A DNA stretch of 64,000 bases, taken from positions 114,534,744 through 114,598,743 of the forward strand of contig NC_092874.1 in NCBI RefSeq assembly GCF_028372415.1, written 5' to 3'. Both the position numbers and the translations under genes were made by a program. This document shows positions 1-11,440 of the stretch, one piece after another. This DNA is from Notamacropus eugenii (taxonomy: Eukaryota; Chordata; Mammalia; Diprotodontia; Macropodidae). Position 1 is the first letter of the stretch, and each line of letters begins with the position of its first letter. The notes beneath the pieces were generated by a model. The model was not told where the DNA came from and did no database searches. It saw only the letters and a list, made by a program, of their open reading frames with translations.

Positions 1-840
1 GACCTTTCTTGTCAGCCTCTTAGGCTACCTTGGACTGGAAATCTCTTTCACTCTGTCATTTTGTGGCTTTTGCTGCTCTAGAATTTGTTTAGAGTAATTT
101 TTTACAGGTATTTTATGAGCTGTGGGGGAAGACCTAGAGTAGATGCATCTTTCTACTCTGCCCCAATTCTGCTTTTTTAAAGAACTTCTTTCCTTCACTG
201 ATGTTTTTTTACCATTGTGCCAATTCCATTTTTTAAGATGCTATTTTCTTCAGATTTTTTGTGCCTTTTTATTTTTTTACCAAGGTGTGAATTCTATTTT
301 TCATAATTTTCTTCCATCATTGTCATTTCTTTTCCCAATTTTTCTTCTGCCATTGATCTCTTTCTTTAATTCTTCCAGGAATTCTTATTGGGTTTAGGTA
401 AAATTAACAGTTTTCTTTGAGACTTGCTTGGTTACATTGTCACATGGTTACACTGTCTTCCTCTAAGTTTGTGTGTTGGTCTTCCTTGCTGCAGTAGTAA
501 CTTTCTATGATCAAGTTCTTTTTTTGTCATTGTTTCCTGATTTTTCCAGCCTTTTTCTTGACTTTGAACTCTATGTTAAAGTTGAGTTCTACTCACCCAG
601 GATTTAGAGCTTTTTCATGCTGCTGTTTTCAGAGCTGGTTCTGGAAGTCTGCAAGTTTTCAGTGGTTCCAGGTGGTGTGATTGGGGAGAGGTGTGGTCAC
701 TGCTGTCCTGGTCTGTATTCTCCTCTTTACCCAGAAAGGATCCCTGGTCTCCACAAGTCATGAGTACTAGCATTCTTCTCAGCCCTGGAGCTGTGACCAG
801 ATTCCCTGATCTCCTGTGTCCACAAACACTAGTGCTCCTC
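1..840 (-). mobile_element. L1/HAL1-type LINE 5'-end fragments
   Basis: Bases 1-165 match by eye the 5' terminus of the HAL1-like element at 30,660-30,826 and are cut by the window edge. From about 165 to 840 an older copy of the same class follows: a T-rich antisense of an ORF1 coiled-coil region, then a GC-richer 5' leader. Confidence 0.65.
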
Positions 841-899
841 TCTGGTAACAGACCCCAGAGGCAGTAAGGACATGAAAAATTGGGAGACTAGAGGAGTCT

Positions 900-1080
900 C
901 TCAGTTCAGTGTGGTACAGAGGCATTTGGTGCCAGAGGGCTTTGGTTCAAAACCCATTTCCACTGCTAACAATATGTAGGACTCTAGAAAAATCATTTAA
1001 CCTCAGTGGGTCTCAGCTTCCTTATCTGTAAAAATTGGATGTTCTTGAAGGTCTTCTCTCGTTCTGAATCTATGCTTCTA
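900..1080 (+). repeat. MIR-type SINE, old
   Basis: Degenerate CORE-SINE order: a GGTTCAAAACCC box, then TCATTTAACCTC, CTTATCTGTAAAA. Confidence 0.55.
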
Positions 1081-1434
1081 CAAACTCTGAAATTACTTGA
1101 CTGACGTATTTGGCACCTATACTTTCCCCACTCCCACCCAGATCCTGAAAATAGTCATTGTGCCCTTCTCCTTGGAGGCTTTAAAAGCAGGCCCTCTGTT
1201 CCCACAGTTCTTTCCCAGACCCTCCTAATGACTCACAGAACCCCATCATGCAAGATAATCAATATCTGAAGAGGTAAGCGCATTGCCCAATACTGGTTTG
1301 AGGCCTGAATTTATGATCTGTGAAATTTCTTTTACAGCTTAAATGACTCAGGCCTCCTGGGGTAGAGGGCTTATTTCCTCCTGCTTAGGAATACTGTAGA
1401 GAAATTCATTTCAGTTGTCATCCTGTTTGAATAA

Positions 1435-1720
1435 TAACAACTCATCCTAATAGTGCTTATGGTTTTATAAAAGACTTTCTTCAACAATCCTATGAAGTAT
1501 GTAACATAAAATTATAACCCCCTACTTTACAGATGAGGAAAGTGATATGCAAGAAGTAAATGGCTGTGCCCAACATCATGCAGTTAATTTAATAAAGAAT
1601 TAATTTTCAGGCTCTCCAGCCTGTAATGCAAGTGTACAAAAGAAATTAGTCTATATCCTCAAAATGCTAGTAAATATTGCAGCTGGGGTTTGAACCCAAA
1701 TCTCTTCAAATTCCAAGTAG
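1435..1720 (-). repeat. MIR-type SINE, reverse
   Basis: ACAGATGAGGAAAGTG near 1,531, followed by a tail reading GGGGTTTGAACCCAAAT near 1,690: reverse-strand MIR order. Confidence 0.6.
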
Positions 1721-2302
1721 ACAATTTCTGTGACAGGGGATGCTCTCTTGACTCTTTGGAATCCATTCTTTACAACCCACACTCCACAGAGAGTATATTT
1801 ATCAGAGTCATGGAGAACTTCCCTGTAAAATCCAGAAATATCTCCACTTTCCTTGGTCTCTTTTGTACTTTCAGATCTCCTTTCTGATAATGAGATCTAT
1901 CAGTTCTGCTGCCTATCCTTGTGGTTATTTCCTCTACCAGCATCTTCCTCAGCCTTTACTTCCAAACATCACCTCCAACTCTGCAGGGACAAGTAGGCCT
2001 TCACCTGACTTCTCTTTACATTGGGACTCTTGGTCAGCATCATCCAGGGCAATGAATTTAGCTAGTAGAGGCAGGTCTACTTATCACCCCTCATCTTAGT
2101 CCCACAATGCATTCAACATGGATGGTAACTTTACATGGCTATCCTACTGCCATCCAAACTTATCAGAGTTGGGTTCACCTTTCCTCCATACTCTCTCTTT
2201 GGTCAACCTCCCCAAGATATCAAACAATGTCACCCTCTATCCCTGACCTTCCAAACGAAATCTCATGGGATATTCAACCTGTTGCTTCTCTTGTTCCTAC
2301 AG

Positions 2303-2563
2303 AGTGGGTTGTTCTTGTTGTTCAATTGTTTCAGTCAATTCTAACTCCTCATGACCCCTTTTGGGGTTTTCTGGGCAGAGATACTGGAGTAGTTTGCTAT
2401 TTCCTTCTCCAGCTCATTTTACAGATGAAGAAATTGAAATAAAAAAGGTTAAGTGACTTGCCTAGAGTTACCCAACTAGGAAGTATCTGAGATTGAATTT
2501 GAATTCAAGGAGAGACTTTCTGATTCTAAACTCAGTGCTCTATCCACTGTATCACCTGCCAAA
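2303..2563 (-). repeat. Marsupial tRNA-derived SINE, reverse
   Basis: TTGTTCAATTGTTTCAGTC at the start, TTTTACAGATGAAGAAATTG in the middle and GTGCTCTATCCACTGTATCA at the end give the full antisense order of the family copied at 46,790-47,028. Confidence 0.85.
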
Positions 2564-2599
2564 TCCAGGGGTTTTTTTCATTCATAGTGTCTCCCACAT

Positions 2600-2740
2600 C
2601 TGTAGGCTGGAGGTGTAGGGGAAAGAGACTAAAACTGAATGGGAGGCAGGTTCTTGTTTGATTTCAAGTAAGTCACTTCTCTAGATCTGTTTCCTCATTT
2701 GTAAGTTGTAGAAAATGATCTGTAAAGTTCTTTCCCACTC
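2600..2740 (+). repeat. MIR-type SINE fragment
   Basis: CAAGTAAGTCACTTCTC followed by TTTCCTCATTTGTAAG, the 3' half of MIR-like elements. Confidence 0.5.
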
Positions 2741-3412
2741 CAAGTTCCTTCTATCCTCTTTTTTTCCCTGATGATCACAGGCCATAAGACCTCCCCTGAA
2801 AAGCCCTAAGGTATGCTTCCATCCTTCCATTGCACTGGCACCAGGACCAAAGTACTTCCTCCCAATCCTTCATCAACATGGCTCACACATACAGGGTTAG
2901 GAAATAGTGCTTGAGAGGAGTATGAGGGAATGAGGAGTCCCACCTAGACAACATGTTCATTTTCTTTGCATGACAATATTTATTTGTTACAAATGTTTGA
3001 GGGAAATAATCTATGGTGGGGGAAATTGATGGTGGGCAACAATAATAATACCAAAAAAAGAGAAGAACGTGAGAAGAGCATCAAGAAAACCCTTGCAAAT
3101 ACACAAAAGCAGGAGGAGAGAGATATAGAGACAAATAGAATAATTTTGTGTTAAATTTGATATGCACTTAACAAAAACCAAACTAACCATTCATAGATTT
3201 CTTCTAATACAATCCTCTTTTCTGTTCTTTGTATATTAAAATGTTTACCTTTTTAAGTTTATGATAAAAAAAGAACATTAAAAAAGAAAAATTAGGGACC
3301 CCAGATTCTACTATCAACTTAAGTAAACCAGCACAGGTAGAATGTGGGTTTTCCTTTACCCCAGCGTGAAGGGATATTTTACCACTTAACTGAGGGATGA
3401 GCTTGTCTGAGT

Positions 3413-3415
<3 letters not shown>

Positions 3416-3476
<61 letters not shown>
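3416..3476 (+). repeat. (GA)n microsatellite
   Basis: 61 bases of uninterrupted GA, followed by a GGAA/GGAG-rich stretch to about 3,550. Confidence 0.97.
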
Positions 3477-3480
<4 letters not shown>

Positions 3481-3702
3481 AAAGGGAGAGAGGGAAGGAG
3501 GGAGGGAAGGAAAGAAGACAGGAAGGAAGAAAGGGAGGAAAAAGGAAAGACCTTGGGGGGGCCTCCTCCTTCTGCTTATCTACTGCCTGGACTCTCCTCT
3601 CCAGAAGGATAGAAATAAATGTGGAGACACCTTAGAGGCAAAAGCACCATGCAGGTCAAAGTACTCCACTATTCTTCTCAGTATCATATCTCCTGTACTA
3701 TC

Positions 3703-4274
3703 TGATAATATTCAATATAAATTTTAGACTTCAATAAGGGCCATAGTTTGAATTAAGAAGAGGCTGGACCTAATAGTCTCCTTTGTTTAACTTTACCTTG
3801 ATGTCAAGCAAGCAAATGCGACCTCCTTACCAGACCCTTCTTCTGGCATCTTAGTGATAAGGAAAAACACAGACACCTTGAGCTGTAACTTCAGCTTTGT
3901 CAACTCTGTTAAGATACCACAACTTCAAACGCCTGTTTAGGACAGGATATCTATCATCTGGGTGACAGGACTTTTTCCTTATCTTAAACCACAGAGACAT
4001 GCTATGGAGAGAAGATGCCCGTAGCTTGGGATCATAAAACCCAAGTGACGCTACTTTGTTTACAATGTGTTTATCTAAGAGAACTCCTTTCTCATGGCAA
4101 AATGTAGTTAAGACAGTCAATTTCTGTACTGAGTCAGCCAGAACATTTTTCTGGCTCCATAATGCATTATGTTAGTGTTTTCTTTAATAGGAAATTGATC
4201 AATTAATTAATTAAATCATAAATTGTATGCATTTAGCCTGTTGCCTTTTCTTTAACCAAGTGTTCAGGTCAACA
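3703..4274 (+). repeat. 5' LTR of fossil element
   Basis: 572 bases, TG...CA, near-identical to the copy at 9,722-10,294. Preceded by TATC. A T-rich stretch with TTAATTAATTAA lies toward its 3' end. Confidence 0.88.
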
Positions 4275-4278
4275 GTTA

Positions 4279-4294
4279 TGGTGCCCAAAAGTGG
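4279..4294 (+). other. Primer-binding-like site of fossil element
   Basis: TGGTGCCCAAAAGTGG starts four bases inside the 5' LTR boundary. It has the TGGxGCC form of retroviral primer sites. The tRNA matched is not certain. Confidence 0.55.
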
Positions 4295-7200
4295 ATTGGA
4301 ACTGAGGAACAGGAGGGACATTTCCTCATCTCGCCAAAGCCAGGACTCTGGCGCCAATAGGAACTATTTTTCCTAGAGTCCTGGGCCTTGACGGGGTCGG
4401 CATATGCCCTTCTATTTCCCAGCTTCCAAAGAACTCTCACTTTAAATTCCCTTTAAAGGAAACTCTGGGGACCACAGACCAAGTCGCTTTAAACCTCTCT
4501 GTATTACTTAGGTCTCCTCTGGCGATCGATCTCAGGAAACTTAGCACAGGCATTGCCAGCACTAGTGTCAATCAATTAAAGATAGCCCTAAATTATGTTG
4601 GCCACCACAGGGCTCTTTTGGACCAGTCAAAGTTACTTTATCTTACAACCAAATTAAGTTTAAAGGCCAACAAAACAACTAGCCAGCAGCGACAAGGTTC
4701 CATCCTGAGCTTGCTGACTTGGCTTAGCGAGAACAAAAGACAGGTATCCTCTTCCCTGTAAGGCTGGGAGCTGCTTCAGCACCTAGTGGTGTCCTGGCAA
4801 AAATCCTTTCTTCTTCAAGGGCTCCAGTCTGTCCTTTCCTTCCCTCCCTCTACCCGATTCCTCACCCCTTTCCTCCCTCCCCCTCCCCTTGCAGGTCTCT
4901 GATCTGGGGAAACTGGCTGCACCTAGATGCAATCTTTCCCCCTCGCCTTCCCCTACATTAGACCTGAGGAAGGCAGCTTCTGTTCAAGCCTCTGTTGCCT
5001 CCCTCCTCCCCATTCCCCCTCCTCACTTTCCCGTAAGGGCTCTGGTCCTGAAGAGGACAGTTACAATGCACCTAAGAACTAGAGGCCTGAACCTATTCCC
5101 ATGGGGCCTGTTCCTTTAAGACAGTCAGAAACTTTGGGGCACCAAGGCTCCCCAACTCTACAACGACTACAGGGGTGTTCTGAGCAAAGGCTGCAGGATT
5201 CCCCTTTATTGCCAGAACTTGAATTCTTGCAACCCCCTTTCCTCAGAATGATAATAGCCAATTCATGATGGCGATTTCTAGCAAGCTTCTAATTGCCCTC
5301 TCTCTCTGGGTTGTTTTTTGTGAGCTATGTTTGTATTTGTCCTGTTGTCTATTTGTCTGTTGGTGTATGTCCCTGTCCATATCATGTGTGCTGTGAATAA
5401 GTCTGTTATCTTGTAAGATTTAAATGCAAGCAGCCAGACTTCAAGGGCTGCAGCTAGGGAAATAAACAAAATTTTAACATTTTTCCTTGTTGTTCCAGTC
5501 TGGCCAACCTGGAATTACAATGGAAAGTTAGATCGTCTTAGGTAAAATCATTTTAGCAGATTTGTATGTTGTGAGATTAATTATAAAGCATTTGGGGAAC
5601 TGATCATTTGAAATAACTCCTAAGATTGTAGGTAGCCCACCTTTCTAGCAAAAGCTTGGAAATGCCACCTAGGTCCTAGACATTCTGCCCACCCTGTCCC
5701 AGCAGCTGCATACTGCCTTAGGGGCTCAGTAAATTCTTCTGCTGTGGGGGGGATTGGGAAACGTGGAAGAATCAGGCCTGTAGAGAGCATTCTCTAAATT
5801 CTGCCTGCGAAAGTCACCTCTCGGACACCAGCTTCTCTGCTCTTGGTAAACTTCTCTTCTTTGTTCCAGTTGCAAAAAAAGTATTTTATCTCTGTCTCAT
5901 TTTCTGATTTGTAAAAGTAAGAATAATTATGACAGTTGTTATGGGATCAAAATGGTAAAATGATTGTAAAATGCTTACCACAATGACTGGTATATGTTGC
6001 ACACAATGCTATTATCTCTCTCTAATGCAATTGTTAACTTTGAAGTGGTTTTAATTGCTAAAAGTAATAAGATGAATAATTTCTGGAAATGCAAATTATG
6101 CCATCTTCTGTTATTGTTGCGTTAAAACTACTTCTAGGATTGTATTTCTGAATTTCTTTTAGATTGTAAAGACAAAGCAATTTTTAGTCTGAATTTTGTT
6201 GAATCTAAAAGATGTTGGGAAAATTGTGTAAAACCAGTTATGTTACTTTATCAATTCTGCTAACCTTGTCTTATAATGTTTGTAATTGTCATTTAGAAAA
6301 CCAGGTATTTTCACCCTTGTCTGTTAAAAAATTTAAAGGTAAACAATCTAGCTATTTTCTATGAAGTTGTAGGATTGTTAACTAAGTTATTTGGGATTAC
6401 TGTTTGAATGTTGAAACCTAACATTGTTAAGTGATTCCTATGTATGGAAAGGAGGAAATGGAGTGAAAACTTTATTTAGACTTCCTCTGCCCATTCAGAA
6501 CAGTCCCACAATGAAGTGAAAACTTTATTTCAATTCTTTCTGCCCATTCAGAACAGTCCTCCCATTCCTGTGGGTAAGATCATCAGCCCTAGGAAAGGAA
6601 TTTGTTTTAGGTAGCTCCTAACAATGAATATGACTTGCTCAGAAGTTGTAATAAATAAGGAGGATTTTTAATAATTGGCTTTTACATCAGGACAAGTTTT
6701 AAATTTGAAAAGGAAGGATGTTAAATGGAATCCCTTATGTGTGTCTCCTGGTAAATCTTTATTGCTTGTTGTAACTCCATGAGAGTAGAAATAACTGGTA
6801 TCTGGCTCTAAGTTGTGATTAGTGAGATTTGCTGTTTAAGGTAAAGGCATTTGGGACCATAACTATTTTTGTTTTGAGTTTGAATTTGGATATAGCTGTT
6901 TGCATTAAATCAGTATCTGAGACACATGCCACAAAGGAATATTTCTCTCTCACCTGACAAAACACCGAGGGGACAATTCCAGACTCAATCTAGGATGGGA
7001 TCCCCCTGGCTCAGTTTCCCTGTTCCTGAGTCTGACTATGAACAGATACTGCATGACTGGAGAATTTCACTCTTCTCTGAATTCAGAGTAAAGGATGTTT
7101 TATCCTGTCATATTTGGTATGTCACATGTCCCTGCTTTGTTTCTTCTATAGTAAATTTCTGTGGTCAATAACTAGCGACCAGCAAAACATGTGAGCCTTT

Positions 7201-9709
7201 TGTGTAATCTTACTGGAAAATCTAATATTATTTTTATCTGAAATTGGAACATGTGCAGAAATTTATGTAAACTACTTAAGATTCACCTTAAGATGTTCCC
7301 ATTGTTTAAAAGGATTTTAAAAGCAACAATGTTTTCCTGTGAGTCAGTCGCTTATATCTAGGAATACTGCAATAATTAAGAATTCAGTTTGTTATAATAC
7401 TTTGGAAATTCATATTACTTAAGAACATTTTGGTAACAACTCAGCTTTAATGAATTCCAGTTTTAAAGGTTTATTTTTGCTTAAGAAAAAAAGAGATATC
7501 AAGCATTTTAAAAGTTTCCAACTACTTTTCTTCATAAGAGTTTAGTGAACATCAGAGTAAGTTTTAAACTGTTTTTTAAGAAAGGAAATACTTTTAGAAG
7601 AAATGTTTTGAAAAATCATGTGTGATTCTTTGAAGGCCTACTAAAACTTCAAAATAATATGCTGTTAAATTAAGCTGTTTTGATCTGAATTTGTAGTCAT
7701 TCTATGGTCTAAGTCAGAGTTAAAATCTTCATTTGAACTTACTATATGTAAAATATTTAATTCTTGAAGTATCTCATTCTTCCAGAGTGAGGATAATTAG
7801 AGAAGAATAACAACTTCTGAAACAAAGACATAATTCCATCAAACTATAAATTTAGTGATTAGCCTCTTTGCTTTGTTTAAGCTGGAACAGGATTCCAGTA
7901 GAGTTATGCTAGTAAAAAGTAATAACTTATGAGCTATCTTGTCTTATGGTTAAAATGAAAAAGCAAGTGGAATAATCTGGATAATAGGATTGAGAGATTT
8001 AGAAAGATAAATTAAGTTCTGATTGAAACTATGAAAGGTAGATAAGATTTGGGAATAAATAAGGGTTATCTAAACCCCTCTTGCTCCTAGATAGTTGTTC
8101 TGGATACTTTTGTGTCAGTTTCAGATGGTTTAAAGTGTGAGGAAGAATTTTATTTGAGGGATACCAGCCAATATTTATTTGCTATATAAGACTGGGACTG
8201 CAATTTACTATTGTTTGAAGCTCTGATTACAGGAATACTTGTCTAAGTTATCATAAAGCCAAGTGACATGTGCTGCAGGCTAACGGTGGATGCTTGGAAA
8301 GGTTTTGAAGACGACCTTGGACACAGCCTAGGTAGGATCTTCCTAACTCTATTTCCCAAATGTGCTATTTCCTCTCTGAAAAAGGAAATTTCCCAACTGA
8401 TTACTCCTAAGCCCTGCTTTCAGTATCTGCTAACCTCACGATTACATGTCAGATAATAGCTTATTTTTGGAATCAACCAGAACTGAGGAAATCCTTTCCT
8501 TCTGTTAACATTGTCCCTCTTTTTCTTTTATAGCAAATCTTTATAATCAAGAAGTTCTGAAAGTACAATACTAAGTCTGTCAAATAATAAATGGAAATTG
8601 GAGCATCTCTGAGTTAATATAATGGGGTGCAAGAATGAACAGCTTACAACTTTAACCTGTATTTCTGGACAAATAAATAAATATAATATAGAGATAACAT
8701 CGAGGAAATGATTAGATCAGGTAATAAGACAAAGATGTAATGTGATGATTGGTTTCTAAAATTTGGATTTTGCACACAAATTGTATAGGATAGTGGTAAA
8801 TTATTTCTTCTCTCTTAAAATATCTGTCCAATAATTTAAAGGGCAGATGAGTTCATTTTATGGTTGAACCCTCACATTTAAAAGGATTCTTATTCCAGGT
8901 AGAAGATTTAGGTAAAAACAGAAGCAGCAAATAAGATAAACTGAAATTTTCTGAAATTTCAAAAATGGAGAACAAATTTTAAGTAATTGTACTAATTTAT
9001 ATTGTCATAATTATCTGGGAACTTCTTGATCTGAACCAGAAAAGCAAAATTCTCTTTTTAAACTATCCCAAGAATAAAACCTGTTATCAAAGAAAAGATA
9101 TCTAGGTATCAGATAACTACATGAGAAATCTAAGATTCAAAAGTGATGTTTGAATGAAAATTAAGAATGGATTACTGGGATACTAGGAACTTAATGTTAG
9201 TTAACATTGGTAATTCTTTAGTTAGCACTGATTTGTATGGTTCATGTTTAAGCTTTCTTGTTTATCTTGATGACATGTAAATCTCCCTTTTTCAAAACAA
9301 GCCTATTGTGAGCCATCTAAGTTTAACTGTACCTGACTTAATGTAAAAATGCAATTTTGTGAACTGAAAAAAAAAAAAACTTCAATGTATTGTTTAAGCC
9401 TAGCCCTGCGTGGCCGGGAAACTGAACTATGGCTAAGTGCCTTTAGCCATGTTAACTATGTTGTATTGTTTCATCTCAACTATCAAATCATATGTTTTCT
9501 GGGAGACCCTGTCAGGTTTTCTGTGTAGACTCTTGGAGCCATCTGTCACCTCCGTTGCCCCTGCTCCTGAGTGGACCATGCCCTCCAAGTTTGAAAGAGC
9601 CCGAAGAAGATGACATCAGACAGAGACAGCTTTCCCAAGACCTACATGAAGATTTAGTTTTTCATGTCTTTGTTGGTCTACAGGTGAAGCCTTCGGCTTG
9701 CCTTTGACC
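4295..9709 (+). mobile_element. Interior of fossil LTR element
   Basis: AT-rich from about 5.5 kb onward, with a C/T-rich block at 4,790-5,030. No retroviral protein motif was recognised, so no host or viral gene is called here. Confidence 0.6.
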
Positions 9710-9721
9710 AAAAGGAGGAAA
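9710..9721 (+). other. Polypurine tract of fossil element
   Basis: AAAAGGAGGAAA directly precedes the 3' LTR, as expected for plus-strand priming. Confidence 0.65.
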
Positions 9722-10294
9722 TGATAATATTCAACATAAATTTTAGACTTTAATAAGGGCCAAAGTTTGAAGTAAGAAAAGCCTGGACCTAATAGTCTCC
9801 TTTGTTTAACTCAGAGAATGCCTTTTGATGTCAAGCAAGCAAATGGGACCTCCTTACCAGACCCTTCTTCTGGCATCTTAGTGATAAGGAAAAACACAGA
9901 TACCTTGAGTTGTAACTTCAGCTTTGTCAACTTTGTTAAGATACCACAACTTCAAACGCCTATTTAGGACAGGATATCTGTCATCTGGGTGATGGGACTT
10001 TTTCCTTATCTTAAACCACAGAGACATGCTATGGAGAGAAGATGCCCGTAGCTTGGGATCATAAAACCCAAGTGACACTACTTTGTTTACAATGTGTTTA
10101 TCTAAGAGAACTCCTTTCTCATGGCAAAATGTAGTTAAGACAGTCAATTTCTGTACTGAGTCAGCCAGAACATTTTTCTGGCTCCATAATACATTATGTT
10201 AGTGTTTTCTTTAATAGGGAATTGATCAATTAATTAATTAAATCATATGCATTAAGCCTGTTGCCTTTTCTTTAACCAAGTTTTCGGGTCAACA
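9722..10294 (+). repeat. 3' LTR of fossil element
   Basis: 573 bases, TG...CA, followed by TATC, the same four bases that precede the 5' LTR. Confidence 0.88.
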
Positions 10295-10998
10295 TATCAC
10301 ATCTAATTTCAACCACGAATTTTCAGTCCTTGGGTTCTCTTACCATCTCATTTTATTCTTTGGCTTTAGTGAATACAATCCCCTTTAAGCCACAAATACT
10401 CAGGCATATATTTCCTAACTGCTCACTCCATCTATACGATATTGAAATAATTTGTACTGAGGCTGCCAACATCACTTAAATTGAAACCAAACCAAACGAA
10501 ACAACTTGACAGAGAAGTTACTGCTATGTAGTGCTCAGTACCCAAGCTCCTCACTGCCCATTCCAGGTCCCCACTCTAGCAAAGTCCATAATTCCACACC
10601 CTTCGCATAAATCCTCCACCCCTCCTAATCTAAGGTGTGGGGGTTTGGGTGGAGGAAGGCTAAAAGAGAACTAGGTTAACTCTGGGTTCAGTTAGTGAGG
10701 AGAGTAGCCAAAGCTTGGAGAGGTTCCCTGGCTCCTCACCCAGCACAGTGACCCCTTACCCATCTCTCCAGAGTGGAATCCCTTTGAGTTTACTTAGGCT
10801 CTAAAAAGAGTTTCTCTTCCCCTGGTCTATAAACAACAGTAATCCAGACTTTCTGGGATTGGGTTGTTTCTTTCTCTTTTTCTCTAAGCCAGTTCCTTTC
10901 TCCTCGTTTCTTATTTCCACTTTTTTTTTTAAAGGGAGCTTGGGAAGGAGAAGACTGTGAGCCACTGTGCTGCCCACTATCGCAAGAACCTCGACACA
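10295..10998. other. Gene-free interval; proposed SLC23A4 promoter and 5' UTR
   Basis: This single-copy-looking stretch lies between the fossil 3' LTR and the proposed start codon. It is moderately GC-rich near 10,540-10,770, with no CpG island and no clear TATA box. The transcription start cannot be fixed. The run of T at 10,921-10,930 followed by AAAGGG may lie within the 5' UTR. Confidence 0.3.
10580..10588 (+). promoter_or_regulatory. Possible HNF4-type site upstream of proposed exon 1
   Basis: The string CAAAGTCCA, the HNF4-specific core, lies about 410 bases before the proposed ATG. A GTTAAC half-site resembling HNF1 lies near 10,675. SLC23A4 is an intestinal gene in rat, so gut-type factors are plausible, but both motifs are short and could be chance. 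Confidence 0.2.
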
Positions 10999-11001
10999 AT
11001 G
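10999..11001 (+). CDS. SLC23A4: SLC23A4 proposed exon 1 coding end (ATG then splice donor)
   Basis: The next coding exon opens in phase 0 and has no in-frame Met, so translation must start upstream. Here an ATG with A at -3 is followed directly by a strong donor, GTGAGT. Splicing ATG to the exon at 19,784 gives Met-Asn-Asp-Asp-Leu and a 607-residue protein, close to the usual length. Seen: the ATG, donor and phase. Inferred: that this exon is used. A different upstream exon remains possible. Confidence 0.35.
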
Positions 11002-11041
11002 GTGAGTTAGTTACTTGTGAAGTGGGTCCTAAGGGGCAAGG

Positions 11042-11047
<6 letters not shown>

Positions 11048-11120
<73 letters not shown>

Positions 11121-11121
11121 G

Positions 11122-11171
<50 letters not shown>
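11048..11171 (+). repeat. (GA)n-(TG)n compound microsatellite
   Basis: GA run 11,048-11,115, then TG run 11,123-11,171. It starts only 46 bases into proposed SLC23A4 intron 1. Confidence 0.97.
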
Positions 11172-11172
<1 letters not shown>

Positions 11173-11252
11173 TGGGAAACAAGCTTAGAGGAAAAAGAGA
11201 CAGGGAGGACTTCCTGATGTTCTTCCTCATTCTGCTTATTGCTATTACCTAG

Positions 11253-11440
11253 CAGGGGTGGAGAACCTGCAGCCTCAAGGCCATGCATGGCCCTCTAGGT
11301 CTTCAAGTACAGTCCTTTGACTGAATCCAAATTTCACAGAACAAATGCCCCTAATAAAAGGACTTGTTCTGTAAAACTTTGACTCAGTCCAAAAGACCTA
11401 GAAGTTCACATGTGGTCTCAACTGAAGGTTCCCACCCCTG
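11253..11440. mobile_element. hAT-like palindromic MITE
   Basis: 188 bases starting CAGGGGTGGAGAACCTGC and ending with the inverted counterpart CCACCCCTG. The two arms pair imperfectly over about 60 bases. No 8-bp target duplication is visible. A half copy of the same family lies at 32,252-32,345. Confidence 0.75.

Larger units (their letters stand above)
3703..10294 (+). mobile_element. Fossil LTR retroelement, complete ends, no recognisable proteins
   Basis: Two direct repeats of about 572 bases (3,703-4,274 and 9,722-10,294), each beginning TG and ending CA, bound a 5.4-kb interior. The bases TATC flank both outer ends, a 4-bp target duplication. A primer-binding-like TGGTGCCCAAAAGTGG starts four bases after the 5' LTR, and a purine tract abuts the 3' LTR, which sets the + orientation. 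Hand comparison finds about 20 substitutions in some 560 aligned LTR bases (roughly 3.5%), suggesting insertion of the order of 10 million years ago, depending on rate. Class I-like by the 4-bp duplication. The interior shows no gag, pol or env domain, so it is a non-autonomous or heavily decayed copy. Confidence 0.87.
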
